In this document: one piece after another, positions 34,391-43,993 of the stretch
Layout of the letters: each line of letters begins with the position of its first letter
Position numbering within the stretch: position 1 is the stretch's first letter
NCBI GenBank assembly: GCA_947381965.1
Contig: CANCXX010000015.1
Location: 1 to 64,000 of the forward strand
DNA: 64,000 nt
Direction of reading: 5' to 3'
Source of the DNA: an uncultured bacterium
GTDB taxonomy: Bacteria; Bacillota; Clostridia; Lachnospirales; Lachnospiraceae
Notes under the pieces: generated by a model
Seen by the model: the letters and a program-made list of their open reading frames with translations, nothing else
The model's database searches: none
What the model was told of the DNA's origin: nothing
Translations under genes and position numbers: made by a program

Positions 34391-35371
34391 CTAAAAGATT
34401 GCCGCATCCGGCTCAATTTTCTTTGTCACCGCATTCGTGGTAAATACCAATATCAGGCCAACCACCGACTGGAACAGGCTGGTAGCCGTGCTCATACCAA
34501 GGTTGTTTAGCTGCCTCAGCGCCCGGTACACAAAGGTATCAATTACATCCGTTGTGGGATACAGGCTTGCGTTATCCCCCACCAGCGCATAAATCATGCC
34601 AAAATCACCGTTAAAAATCTTGCCGATCCCCATAATCGTAAGCATAATCGCCGTAGTCTTTAACAGCGGAAGCGTAATTTTGGTAATCTGCTGCAGCCTT
34701 GTAGCTCCGTCCACTTTTGCCGCCTCATACATTTCCTGGTCAAAGCCGGTAATCGCCGCCACATAGACAATGGTCCCGTACCCTGCCCCCTGCCAGATTC
34801 TAAGAAGAACCAAAATCAATGGCCACCATCCCGGCGTGTTATAAAACAGCGGGTCCTCTCCTCCTGCCTCCACAATCCATCTGGTAATGATACCACTGCT
34901 CCCAATGATGCCGCTCATAAACATTGCCACTACCGTCCACGATACAAAATGGGGAAAAATCGCTATGGTCTGCACCACCTTGTTATAAACCTTGTTTTTA
35001 ATCTCCACAAATACCAGCGCCAGTACAATGGAAAGCAGCGTGCTGGTTAAAAGGAAAAGCACATTCAGGAAAATTGTGTTGAGAAAAATTCTTCCCACAC
35101 CATTATAGTTAAAAAGAAACTGAAAATTATCCAGCCCCACCCAGGGACTTCCCCAGATGCCTTCCTTATAACTGAACTTCTTAAATGCAATTAAGATGCC
35201 ATACATGGGATAATAACAAAACACCGCCACCCATATAATCGCCGGAAGCGTCATCAGATATAGCAGTTTATTTTTCCAAAGCTCCCTGAATCCGCCTTTA
35301 ATGCCAAGATGCTCCTTCGGTACATCAGGCACTTTTTTCTTCTTTTTATTACCGCTTACAGACACTGTCAC
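34391..35371 (-). CDS. ABC permease, LplB/YteP-like
   Basis: This 326-residue membrane protein begins with a Lys-rich cytoplasmic tail, then LMTLPAIIWVAVFCYYPMYG, a hallmark of LplB/YteP permeases. The EAA loop is MYEAAKVDGATRLQQITKI. The start is a GTG (35371, or a second GTG six bases later) after AAGGG. The 151-base gap before it has no convincing promoter, but an inverted GCAAAAC repeat spans 35450-35520. As usual for this class, no ATPase gene is nearby. Confidence 0.9.
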   Translation of the reverse strand: MTVSVSGNKKKKKVPDVPKEHLGIKGGFRELWKNKLLYLMTLPAIIWVAVFCYYPMYGILIAFKKFSYKEGIWGSPWVGLDNFQFLFNYNGVGRIFLNTIFLNVLFLLTSTLLSIVLALVFVEIKNKVYNKVVQTIAIFPHFVSWTVVAMFMSGIIGSSGIITRWIVEAGGEDPLFYNTPGWWPLILVLLRIWQGAGYGTIVYVAAITGFDQEMYEAAKVDGATRLQQITKITLPLLKTTAIMLTIMGIGKIFNGDFGMIYALVGDNASLYPTTDVIDTFVYRALRQLNNLGMSTATSLFQSVVGLILVFTTNAVTKKIEPDAAIF

Positions 35372-35522
35372 CCACCCTTTCTCACAGGCGTATCCTGGAA
35401 AATATCCTGAGGAATGTCCTGTTTTCTTTTCTTATCATTTTACTCTCCCCAGACAGCAAAACCCATAAGAAAAAATCTTGATAAAGGGTAATTTTCGAAA
35501 CAAACTGACAGTGTTTTGCTCC

Positions 35523-37079
35523 CTACCTTCCCCTCCTCTCCCAAATCTGTTTCTGCATATTTTCCATATATAAATCAAGCCCCGCTTCCTTTAACGCCTG
35601 ATTGGTTCTTTCTAAATCTCGCACATAATCGTCTGTGTAACCGCATATCAAAGGCTGGAAATACTTCAGCCTGACCTGTTCAATTGACTCCAGCTCCTTA
35701 TAAACGCCTCCGGTAAAAAACGTAAACCCTTCAAGGGGATAAGGTTTTGCCTCTCTGCTGATGGCATCACGCCACTTGCCCACCACAAGCACCGTTTCCT
35801 GGTACCACTGGTTGTTGATAGGCACTTCCTCACAATTCATCAAATCATCCGTGCACACAGTCCAGCCAAACTTATTGCTGCTGTCAATCCCCTCATGACT
35901 GATTTTTCCATCTTCCATTTGATAGTGAATCCCTTCCACCCCATGTTTCATCAGATTATAATACCGCTGGTCCGTATGAATTTTCTCCAGAAGCTTAATG
36001 GCTGTCTCCGGCTCTGTGGTCTTGGAGGATATGGATATTACGGAAGAGTCCGCCAAAGTGCCGATATACCATTCTTCATTTACAGAAATATAGGGAAAAA
36101 ATCCATACTCCCATTCCGGGTGGCTTTTGGTCAGGTCAGGAATATGAACCGCTTCCGCCGACCAGATGGGCACATTGGTTTCACAGGGCTTCCGGTTCTG
36201 CATCATCATATTTTTGCCCCGTTCCCCCTCGTTATTTGACATAGCTAAAAGGTCTGATTCCAAAATTCCGTCCTGTCTCCACTTTTCAATATAGGAAAGC
36301 GCTTCCTTAAATTCAGGCAATTCCAGCCGGTTCAACACCACATCCGGGTTCCCGGCGGATACCACCACAAAAGGCGTCTCCTGCATACTGCTGATTTCCA
36401 GATACTTCCCTTTTGTCAAAAGCAGCCATAAAGACTGCCATACCCGGTTGTCCGTAATCAGCGGTTCATCCCTGTATGGTTCTTCTTCCTTAGCCCGGTA
36501 TAAATATGCTTCCATCGTCTCAAGATCCTTAATCTCCGGAAGCCCCCACTGTTTTCTTAGATCTTCTCTGTAAAAAAATCCCTCATTTACATTTTTTATC
36601 TCTCCCGGACTAAACTGGGGAATGCCGTAAAGTCCGCCGCCGATTTCACAGTCCTTAAGCGCAGTTTTACTGTAAGTGGAATAATGCGCTGTCAGCTCCG
36701 GCACAAGGTAAAGATAGTCATTCAAATCCAGAAAAGCATTTTTCCCCACCAGCGTCCGGTAATCAGAAAAAACGCCTCCCGGAATAAAATCATACTCTCC
36801 GGAAGCAATGGCAATGTTCAGCTGTTCCCTCTCATTTCCCCAGGGAATAAATTCAAACCGCAAAGTACAATTCAGCTCTTCAACTGTCAGCGCATCTAAT
36901 TGTGCATACAATTCTTCCAGCCCCTCTTCCGGCGCATTGCCAAGGTAAATTGCCCTGAAATTCACCACACTGTCATTTTCCTGTACCGCACTTTCCCCTT
37001 CTTTCCTTCCACACCCGGCGGACATAACAGCCAGACAACAGAAAATTACAGCCCAAATCCATACTCTCTTCACCTGCAT
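35523..37079 (-). CDS. Second solute-binding lipoprotein of the pectin-type locus
   Basis: This 518-residue protein has a signal peptide with lipobox SAGC and lipidated Cys23. The solute-binding domain is distantly like the 575-residue one (YAQLDALTVEELNCTLRFEF; GIPQFSPGEIKNVNEGFFYR). It sits 12 bases after the YesM-like kinase gene and separately from the permeases, so it may serve as a ligand-capturing partner for the sensor kinase or as an alternative receptor for the same importer. It is cell-surface anchored. Confidence 0.85.
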   Translation of the reverse strand: MQVKRVWIWAVIFCCLAVMSAGCGRKEGESAVQENDSVVNFRAIYLGNAPEEGLEELYAQLDALTVEELNCTLRFEFIPWGNEREQLNIAIASGEYDFIPGGVFSDYRTLVGKNAFLDLNDYLYLVPELTAHYSTYSKTALKDCEIGGGLYGIPQFSPGEIKNVNEGFFYREDLRKQWGLPEIKDLETMEAYLYRAKEEEPYRDEPLITDNRVWQSLWLLLTKGKYLEISSMQETPFVVVSAGNPDVVLNRLELPEFKEALSYIEKWRQDGILESDLLAMSNNEGERGKNMMMQNRKPCETNVPIWSAEAVHIPDLTKSHPEWEYGFFPYISVNEEWYIGTLADSSVISISSKTTEPETAIKLLEKIHTDQRYYNLMKHGVEGIHYQMEDGKISHEGIDSSNKFGWTVCTDDLMNCEEVPINNQWYQETVLVVGKWRDAISREAKPYPLEGFTFFTGGVYKELESIEQVRLKYFQPLICGYTDDYVRDLERTNQALKEAGLDLYMENMQKQIWERRGR

Positions 37080-37091
37080 TCTCCTTTGCTT

Positions 37092-38867
37092 TTACTTACA
37101 ATTCTTTCTTACCGGTATATTGATAATTATACAAGTGCCCACTCCCGGCGAGCTTTCCACCTGCACAGGAATTTCTTCCTGAAAAAACAACTTCAGGCGT
37201 TCTGAAATATTGGTCATACCGTAATGACTCCCGTGTCCTTCCGGCTCTCTTTCCTGTGCACGCATACCAACGCCGTCATCCGTTACGCTTAAAGTAATTC
37301 TCCCATCCTCCATCCAGCCATTTAAAATTACCATGCCCCTTGCCTCTTCTTTCTCGTTAATTCCATGTATCACTGCATTTTCCAGAAAGGGCTGCAGGGT
37401 AATCTTCGGGATCAGACATTCCATAATCTCTTCTTCCACCTCCGCCTGATAACCAATTCTCCCTTTATACCGCCGCTTTTGAATTTCCATATAGGCATCG
37501 CACATCTTTACTTCATCCCCAATAGTCACAATATCCTTTCCTTTACTAAGTGTCAGCCTGTAAAAACGTGACATTGCCTGGACGATACTGTAAATATTGT
37601 CAATTTCATTTTTCTGTGCCATCCAGTTAATCATATCCAGTGTGTTATAAAGAAAATGGGGGTTAATCTGGGACTGCAGCGCCTTAAGCTCCGCCCCCGC
37701 TTTTTCCTGTCCAAGCACATACTGTTCCCGCATCAGCTCTTCCACCTTGTCAACCATTTCGTTATAATGAAGAATCAACTGTCCAATCTCATCCCCATTA
37801 CTTTCATTCATTTCCAGCTTTCTGATAATTCCATCCTGTGTCTGTATCATCTGGTTCTGCAAAAGCCGCATCCGTCCGGTAACAGACCGGATAATCGGCA
37901 CAAACGCAATCCAGACAATTACACATACCATCAAATACAAAAATCCCATTCCCATATTCATCTCCAAAAGCTGTTCATCCATAACACTTCGTGGAACCAT
38001 GGATACCAGATAAGTATCTGTGTCTCCAATCAGCTGACGCCTTGCAAGATAATTTACATGGTTAATGGAAATTTCCCCAAATTCTCTGTCCCCTGCCCGT
38101 CTGCTTTCCTTCTCCGGAAAAACAGACGACAGCTCTTCTTCCTCCACATTGGATGCTAGGATCTGTCCCTTCGCCGTTTCCAGATAAATAATCTGCTGCT
38201 GTACAGAGCCAATCAGCATCTCTTCCAGAGCCTGCCGCTCCATCAAAACTGCCAGCACGCCTACATCCCTGCTGTAATCGTCCCTGTCCCACAGCTTCCT
38301 TGTAACTGCCACAAACGAATGACTTTTATCATAAATATCCTCCTGAAAGCTGACCCAGGTAGGCCTCCCGTTATTACTTTCCAAAAGCGCATACCAGTCC
38401 ATTTTTTCCGCCTGGGCAATAGAACGGTAACGTCCGCTGTAACTGTTGACCACAGGAAACGACTCGTCAATATAAAACAAAATATTGCCGGACTCAAATG
38501 CCATTTCCATACCATAAGTATAAGAATTAATGCTCTCAAAGTTTGCCAGCTGCTGGGCAATGCTTATCTCTCCGTCCCCAAGAGTCAGATTCAAATTAAT
38601 TGTCTCGTTAACCGCCAGCAGCGTGGATATATTATGAATCCGGGTCATCTTATCTTCTACTACCTGACACATCTGGTTAAATCCCTGGTTCAGCGCATAA
38701 AGCTGCTGCCCTTTGGAACGTTCCTGCATTTCAAGAAGAGATATCACCAGAATGACCCCTACAGGAAGAACCCCTGCCAGATATACCAAAAGCACGATTT
38801 TCCCCTTCAGAGACAAATTCCGGTACCAGGATACAAACTTTTTTAGCCCAAATCTGCTCTCTTTCAT
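37092..38867 (-). CDS. YesM-like sensor histidine kinase
   Basis: About 591 residues. A first membrane segment at about residues 22-46 and a second near 290-312 flank a large extracellular sensor domain. A HAMP linker follows, then the His_kinase motif LQSQINPHFLYNTLD and an ATPase domain with ENAVIHGINEK and VTDDGVGM. This is the LytS/YesM family, partner of AraC-type response regulators. The start at 38867 overlaps the regulator stop as TAATG, so both are translated together. The binding protein gene follows immediately, and the sensor probably detects a pectin oligosaccharide or the loaded binding protein. Confidence 0.9.
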   Translation of the reverse strand: MKESRFGLKKFVSWYRNLSLKGKIVLLVYLAGVLPVGVILVISLLEMQERSKGQQLYALNQGFNQMCQVVEDKMTRIHNISTLLAVNETINLNLTLGDGEISIAQQLANFESINSYTYGMEMAFESGNILFYIDESFPVVNSYSGRYRSIAQAEKMDWYALLESNNGRPTWVSFQEDIYDKSHSFVAVTRKLWDRDDYSRDVGVLAVLMERQALEEMLIGSVQQQIIYLETAKGQILASNVEEEELSSVFPEKESRRAGDREFGEISINHVNYLARRQLIGDTDTYLVSMVPRSVMDEQLLEMNMGMGFLYLMVCVIVWIAFVPIIRSVTGRMRLLQNQMIQTQDGIIRKLEMNESNGDEIGQLILHYNEMVDKVEELMREQYVLGQEKAGAELKALQSQINPHFLYNTLDMINWMAQKNEIDNIYSIVQAMSRFYRLTLSKGKDIVTIGDEVKMCDAYMEIQKRRYKGRIGYQAEVEEEIMECLIPKITLQPFLENAVIHGINEKEEARGMVILNGWMEDGRITLSVTDDGVGMRAQEREPEGHGSHYGMTNISERLKLFFQEEIPVQVESSPGVGTCIIINIPVRKNCK

Positions 38868-40387
38868 TACCTGCCGCCCTTCTCTTTGCGGTATTCTGCC
38901 GGCGAGACGCCCACTGCCTCCCGAAACACTTTTGCAAAGTAATTGGCATTGGCATAGCCGCATTTTTCCGCAATCTCCGTAATCTTGTCATAATCCTGCT
39001 CCAGCATCTGCTTGGCCCTTTCCAGACGGTAATGACTAAGATACTGCTTTAATGTCATTTTCTTTTCCTGTTTAAACAATACATTCAGATAAACCGCCGA
39101 AAAATGAAGATGCTCTGCAATCTGCACCACACTTAAATCTTCCTCACCATAATGCTCCGCCACATAATCCATCACCCCCCGGATGATACGCCCATACCCT
39201 GACTGTTCTTCCTGCTTTGCCTTAAGACATTCCAGAAGCTTTCTGATAAATGCACGGATTTCCCACAAAAAATCCAACCTTCTCACATAAATCTGGATTT
39301 CCTCTTCCTTCCAGATACCTGTTTCTGCCCCATAAATTTCAGGGTATTTTTTATAGACTGCTGTCAGAAAAGATATCATCAGCGTATAAATTTGTTCCTT
39401 ATGATAATATTTATAGCTGCAAAGCTTCTCAAAAAGTCCCTCAAACCATTCCCCAAGCTTTTGCGGCTGTTCCGATAATATCTGCAGAAATTCCCCGTAA
39501 ATCCCCGGTTCTATATAGTTCCTCTGCATAATCTCTTCGTCAATCTGGAAAATCCGTTTATCTTCCTTAAAAAAAGCGCAGTTAATGGCCATTCCAGCGG
39601 TTTTATAGCTGTTATAAACATTTTTGCAGTTTTCCGCCTCCATTCCGGTTCCCAGCCTTGCCTCCGGGAACTGCCCCAGGATCTTTTGATATAACGCAGG
39701 CAGCCGGTACCGCTCCCGCTCCGGGTAGGACAATATAAATTCATATTGATGCTTTTCCCTATGATAGCTTCCAATCACCCTGCAAAAAGAAGACCGTATC
39801 ATTTCCCCGGCCTTTTCCAACTGCTCTCTCCCTCCGGCATCCCTTCCCGGCATCTGTAAAATCAAACAGGTCATACATAAGTTTAAGGGAAAATCTGTCT
39901 CCGCCGCTAATTTTTCCAGCATCTTCCTGTCAGCATCCTTGGTGATTAGCAGATTAAACAGTCTTTGCTGCTGGAACTCTCTGCCTGCCTTTGATACTGT
40001 CTCTTTTTTATTTTTTTCCCTGATTTCACCTGCTGCACGCTCAAGCGCCCTGCACAAAACCGGAAGGTCAATGGGCTTTTCTATATAATCAATTGCCGCC
40101 AGCCGGATGGCGCTTTTTAAATATTCAATCTCCATATAGCCGCTCATAAAAATAATACGGCAGTCAGGGTTACACGAAAGAAGCTTTGTTACAAACTCAA
40201 TTCCATCCATCTTAGGCATACGCACGTCTGTAAGTACAATATCCGGTCCAAACCAGCTGGCAATGCGCATCGCCTCCGCCCCATTCGCCGCCTGCATCAC
40301 TTGGTCAATTTCATATTTTTCCCAGTCAACCGCTTCCATTAATCCTTCCCTGGTATAATCTTCATCATCTGCAATCAGTATTTTCAT
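38867..40387 (-). CDS. YesN-like response regulator with AraC DNA-binding domain
   Basis: About 506 residues. The receiver domain at 1-120 has acidic residues in LIADDED, phospho-acceptor Asp54 in VLTDVRMPKMDG and Lys in EKPID. A middle region of about 270 residues is typical of YesN proteins. The C-terminal AraC helix-turn-helix pair contains LSVVQIAEHLHFSAVYLNVL and ITEIAEKCGYANANYFAK. The start at 40387 follows AGGAGG, while an upstream in-frame ATG at 40525 has no ribosome site. It heads the regulator-transporter-enzyme operon and probably activates it. Confidence 0.9.
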   Translation of the reverse strand: MKILIADDEDYTREGLMEAVDWEKYEIDQVMQAANGAEAMRIASWFGPDIVLTDVRMPKMDGIEFVTKLLSCNPDCRIIFMSGYMEIEYLKSAIRLAAIDYIEKPIDLPVLCRALERAAGEIREKNKKETVSKAGREFQQQRLFNLLITKDADRKMLEKLAAETDFPLNLCMTCLILQMPGRDAGGREQLEKAGEMIRSSFCRVIGSYHREKHQYEFILSYPERERYRLPALYQKILGQFPEARLGTGMEAENCKNVYNSYKTAGMAINCAFFKEDKRIFQIDEEIMQRNYIEPGIYGEFLQILSEQPQKLGEWFEGLFEKLCSYKYYHKEQIYTLMISFLTAVYKKYPEIYGAETGIWKEEEIQIYVRRLDFLWEIRAFIRKLLECLKAKQEEQSGYGRIIRGVMDYVAEHYGEEDLSVVQIAEHLHFSAVYLNVLFKQEKKMTLKQYLSHYRLERAKQMLEQDYDKITEIAEKCGYANANYFAKVFREAVGVSPAEYRKEKGGR

Positions 40388-40438
40388 GAGATTCCTCCTG
40401 TTTCTTCCGTAATCTTCTGGAAACACTACCCCAAATTT

Positions 40439-40444
40439 ATTATA
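40439..40444 (-). promoter_or_regulatory. Possible -10 box of the YesN-YesM operon
   Basis: A perfect TATAAT on the minus strand lies about 50 bases before the response regulator start. No good -35 hexamer is seen at the usual distance, so an activator-dependent promoter is possible. Confidence 0.35.
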
Positions 40445-40508
40445 GTATGACAATAGAAAAGGAAAAATGGTAAAAAAACTGGAAAAAAGAAAAGAAATAA
40501 AGAAGTAA

Positions 40509-40537
40509 TGACAAACTCCCTTCAAAATGGTATGATA
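40509..40537 (+). promoter_or_regulatory. Promoter of the hybrid histidine kinase gene
   Basis: ATGACA (40509-40514) and TATGAT (40532-40537) are separated by 17 bases. It lies between the in-frame ATG at 40508 and the one at 40568, which supports the later start. Confidence 0.6.
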
Positions 40538-40567
40538 ATTGAAGCTAAATTTGTCCGGAGGGATGCC

Positions 40568-42802
40568 ATGCTGAACAATACAACGGATTTTAATTTGATA
40601 GAATACATATTATCGGTGCTGAATGAGATGGAAGAATCTCATTCGGACACGTCTGTTTCAGACATAGATAATCCTATTGACAATTCATCATTACTATCTG
40701 AAGCCGTCAGCCGTCAGACAGCACGGGAAGTATTAAAATTTATGGACAAAATTCCCGGCGGTTTTCTTATTTACCATGCAGACGGAAATGAAGAAATTAT
40801 CTATGCAAACCAGGCCCTCTTAAGACTTTATAAATGTGCTACCTTAAAAGAGTTCCGCGAACTTACAGGCAACTCTTTTAAAGGCGTGGTTTATCCTGAC
40901 GATTATCAGCTGGTAAGTCAAAGCATTAAAGACCAGCTTTCTAAAAGTAAATACAATCAGGACTATGTAGAATACCGAATCATCCAAAAGGACGGCGAAG
41001 TCCGGTGGGTGGAAGATTATGGCAACTACATCCACAGCGATATGGCCGGAAATATTTTTTATGTATTTATTGTAGACGCCACCGAAAAAAAGCTCCATCA
41101 GATAGCGGAAAAAACTGCTCTTTTGCAGGAAAAATCACAAAAGGAAAAATACCTGAAAAACCAGATTGAGCAATATAATCAAGAATTAAAGATTATTCAC
41201 CATGAACATCTGCGGCGGCTGGAAATCATTGAAGGGTTAAGCACAAACTACGAATCCATTTTTCATGTGGACTTAGATGCCAACACCATCCATCCCTACC
41301 GTCTAAGCGACCGGGTGGAAAGGCAGTATGGCACAAAATTCCAGGATTATGAATTTTTATGGTTTATCTCAGACTACATCAAAAACTGGGTATGCTCTGA
41401 GGATCAGGATATTATGAGAAAATCCACCGATTCCCAATATATCCGCAATACCCTGGCAAATACGGACGCTTACTATGTAAACTTCCGGGTAACAAAGGAT
41501 GGAGAAACGCAATATCTTCAGCTGCGTATTGTGGATGTGGGGAATAAAGACCATATCTCCCAGGTTGTTATGGGGTGTCGGAGAGTCGATGAAGAAATCC
41601 GCCATGAAATGGAACAGAAAAAAATAGTGGAGGACGCCCTAAACCACGCCCGGCTTGCCAACATTACCAAAAATACCTTTCTCTCCAATATGTCCCACGA
41701 CATGCGGACTCCATTAAACGCCATAACCGGATTCACGGCGCTTGCCAAAGCTCATATAAATGAACCGAAAAAAATTCTGGATTACCTTGGCAGAATAGAA
41801 ACCGCCAGCGAGCAGCTCCTTGGCCTGATTAACAATATATTAGAAATTTCCCGGATAGAATCCGGTAAAATACAACTGGAAGAAACTCCCTGCAGTCTCC
41901 TTGACATTATAAAAGACGTGCAGAAAATTGTCCTGGCACAGGCGGAAATCAAAAATATTGCTTTTTCCATAAATCTAAGCGGGTTACAACATACCAATGT
42001 TTATTGCGATCATGAAAAACTAAACCGCATCCTTCTTTGTCTTACCGGCAATGCCATCAAATACACGGAAAATGGCGGAAGAATCTATATGACAGTTACT
42101 GAACATAAGGAGGCGGCTTATAACTATGCTGTGTACCAGTTTATGGTGGAAGATAATGGCATTGGAATTTCCGAGAATTATATCAAGCGTATTTTTGACC
42201 CCTTTGAGCGGGTGGAAAATACCACCTTAAGCGGCATCCACGGCACCGGTCTGGGCCTTACCATTGTTAAAAACCTGGTTGACCTTATGTCCGGAACAAT
42301 TGAAGTATCCAGCTCCCCCGGCAAGGGAAGTAAATTTATTATCTCCATCAAGCTTCGCCTGCAAAGCAGGCTTTCTCTTCCGGACATCAATGCGGAGGAA
42401 GTTCTCTCCCGGCTTCTTGGCCGAAAAAAGATCCTTCTGGTGGACGACAATGAAATTAACCGTGAAATAGAAGCGGAGCTGCTTGAAAATATGGGCCTGC
42501 ATGTGGACACCGCCAAGGACGGCAGCATAGCGGTCAGGAAAATAGCAGGCTCCTCCCCTAGTGAATATGCCCTGATACTGATGGACATCCAGATGCCGGT
42601 TATGAATGGACACCAGGCAGCCAGAGCCATAAGAGAACTGGAAAACCCGGTGCTTTCAAGCATCCCGATTATTGCCCTGTCCGCCAATGCTTACGAGGAA
42701 GACCAGCGGATGTCCATGGAAAGCGGCATGAACGCACATATGGCAAAGCCTGTGGATATTCCCAAGCTGCTGAAACTGATAACAGCCATTCTTTCTCCTT
42801 AG
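40568..42802 (+). CDS. PAS-containing hybrid sensor histidine kinase
   Basis: About 744 residues, no membrane span seen. The order is a PAS domain at about 58-180 (GGFLIYHADGNEEIIYANQA), a coiled linker, a second PAS-like region at about 205-345, HisKA with the phospho-acceptor motif NMSHDMRTPLN, HATPase with IFDPFERVENTT and GTGLGLTIVKNLVDLM, and a C-terminal receiver with phospho-acceptor Asp673 in LILMDIQMPVMNGH and KPVD. No output domain or cognate regulator gene adjoins it, so its signal must pass to a partner elsewhere or act through a phosphorelay. The start follows GGAGG by six bases. Numbers are approximate. Confidence 0.88.
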   Translation: MLNNTTDFNLIEYILSVLNEMEESHSDTSVSDIDNPIDNSSLLSEAVSRQTAREVLKFMDKIPGGFLIYHADGNEEIIYANQALLRLYKCATLKEFRELTGNSFKGVVYPDDYQLVSQSIKDQLSKSKYNQDYVEYRIIQKDGEVRWVEDYGNYIHSDMAGNIFYVFIVDATEKKLHQIAEKTALLQEKSQKEKYLKNQIEQYNQELKIIHHEHLRRLEIIEGLSTNYESIFHVDLDANTIHPYRLSDRVERQYGTKFQDYEFLWFISDYIKNWVCSEDQDIMRKSTDSQYIRNTLANTDAYYVNFRVTKDGETQYLQLRIVDVGNKDHISQVVMGCRRVDEEIRHEMEQKKIVEDALNHARLANITKNTFLSNMSHDMRTPLNAITGFTALAKAHINEPKKILDYLGRIETASEQLLGLINNILEISRIESGKIQLEETPCSLLDIIKDVQKIVLAQAEIKNIAFSINLSGLQHTNVYCDHEKLNRILLCLTGNAIKYTENGGRIYMTVTEHKEAAYNYAVYQFMVEDNGIGISENYIKRIFDPFERVENTTLSGIHGTGLGLTIVKNLVDLMSGTIEVSSSPGKGSKFIISIKLRLQSRLSLPDINAEEVLSRLLGRKKILLVDDNEINREIEAELLENMGLHVDTAKDGSIAVRKIAGSSPSEYALILMDIQMPVMNGHQAARAIRELENPVLSSIPIIALSANAYEEDQRMSMESGMNAHMAKPVDIPKLLKLITAILSP

Positions 42803-42836
42803 CCGCAAGGCATTCTGGAGCTAAAGCCTTATGCAG

Positions 42837-42879
42837 CAGACTGCAAATCCCATACTTCATGGATTTGCAGTCTGTTTTT
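42837..42879 (+). terminator. Terminator of the hybrid kinase gene, overlapping the AraC 3' end
   Basis: CAGACTGCAAATCC pairs with GGATTTGCAGTCTG around a ten-base loop, and TTTTT follows on the plus strand. The stop codon and last codons of the convergent AraC gene lie inside the hairpin. Confidence 0.75.
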
Positions 42880-43834
42880 GCATTACTCTGTATTTTCTGG
42901 GGGTCATGCCAAAATGGGACTGAAACAGGCGGTGAAAATAGCTTAAATTGTCATAGCCCACAGAAAGACCAATATCCGTAACTGTCATTTTAGTGTGCAT
43001 CAGAAGATATGCCGCCTGGTTCATACGTTTTTCCTGCACCAGCTCTATATAATTCTTCCCTGTTCGTTTTTTTATCTCCTTGGACAGCCAGCAGATGTCA
43101 TAATTTAATATTTCAGAAAGTTCTTTCAATTCCCCATCCCGGTAATTCTCCTCAACATATCCAAGTACATCAATAATCAGTTTATGGCTTTGATTTTCCC
43201 CATTTGTTTCCATCCGGTCCACATGGTTCATCAGCTGCAGGAATAAAAGCCCCATCGTTACCTGATTGATACTTCTTTTATTGGGCAGCCGGTTCCAAAT
43301 CGTCCAGATCAAATTTTCCAGCAGATTTTGAATGGGTAGAATATCCGCCACCTTAAAGTGCAGATAACAGGAGGTTTCATTTTCCCCTTTCAGACAGTCC
43401 ACCACAAAATCCCGCAAAAGATTATTCTCTTCTCCCATCATTTTAAGGGTTTTATCAAAAAATTCCGGCAAAATAATAAAATTAATAGCTATATCCCCTC
43501 TGCCTGCAGGATAAATTTCCTGTACTGCCTTTTGGTTTAAAAACAAAAGCTCCCCTTCTTCCAGAAGCACATCCCTGCCGTCAATCACATGATGGGTACT
43601 GCCCAGACACATGTAAACCATCTCTATATAATTATGGGTATGTTTTGGGAAATGCACGAACCTTGTGTGGGGCCGCACCTGAATCAGTTTTCCGGCATCC
43701 AACAGCTTTCCGGCGTCGACCACATTCTGGTCCTCGGACATATAAATTTCCTTTTCAATGGACCGTCTGCCTGCCAGAATACGCTCTTCCTCCAGGGTTA
43801 TCTTCTCCAGCTCCATCTGCAGTTCCTTTTTCAT
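42857..43834 (-). CDS. AraC-family regulator with cupin sensor domain
   Basis: About 325 residues. An N-terminal cupin domain (HTHNYIEMVYMCLGSTHHVIDG; LLEEGELLFLNQKAVQEI) is followed by two C-terminal helix-turn-helix motifs (LSEILNYDICWLSKEIKK and VTDIGLSVGYDNLSYFHRLF) and the signature FGMTPRKYRV. The start at 43834 follows AGGGGG inside a dispersed palindromic repeat; in-frame upstream starts to 43939 would run through the repeat and a hairpin. Its last residues, QKQTANP, are encoded by the terminator of the convergent kinase gene. The target is not evident. Confidence 0.87.
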   Translation of the reverse strand: MKKELQMELEKITLEEERILAGRRSIEKEIYMSEDQNVVDAGKLLDAGKLIQVRPHTRFVHFPKHTHNYIEMVYMCLGSTHHVIDGRDVLLEEGELLFLNQKAVQEIYPAGRGDIAINFIILPEFFDKTLKMMGEENNLLRDFVVDCLKGENETSCYLHFKVADILPIQNLLENLIWTIWNRLPNKRSINQVTMGLLFLQLMNHVDRMETNGENQSHKLIIDVLGYVEENYRDGELKELSEILNYDICWLSKEIKKRTGKNYIELVQEKRMNQAAYLLMHTKMTVTDIGLSVGYDNLSYFHRLFQSHFGMTPRKYRVMQKQTANP

Positions 43835-43839
43835 ATCTA

Positions 43840-43875
43840 TCCCCCTGCATACCACAAGCTGTGCTTGCGGTACTG
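43840..43875 (-). repeat. SD-donating palindromic repeat, copy B
   Basis: On the minus strand it reads CAGTACCGCAAGC, ACA, GCTTGTGGTATGC and AGGGGG, matching about 32 of 38 positions of the copy at 721-756. The purine run is the ribosome site of the AraC gene. Confidence 0.6.
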
Positions 43876-43887
43876 CCACCAATAAAT

Positions 43888-43911
43888 AGTTTGGAAGTTT
43901 ACTTCCAAACT
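43888..43911. other. Perfect 24-bp palindrome in the AraC leader
   Basis: AGTTTGGAAGT and its complement flank a TT spacer. On the minus strand ATTTATT follows, so it is either a weak terminator for the upstream metal operon or an operator of the AraC gene. Confidence 0.45.
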
Positions 43912-43947
43912 TTCTTTCCTCCATGCCGGAAATTTTCATATAGGCAC

Positions 43948-43973
43948 ACAGGACCGGATTTAACCGGTCCTGT
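43948..43973. terminator. GC-rich hairpin after the metal-ATPase gene
   Basis: ACAGGACCGG pairs with CCGGTCCTGT around a six-base loop, about 20 bases after the ATPase stop. The T-run follows only on the plus strand, so orientation is uncertain. Confidence 0.4.
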
Positions 43974-43993
43974 TTTGTATTGCTCAGTTTGTT

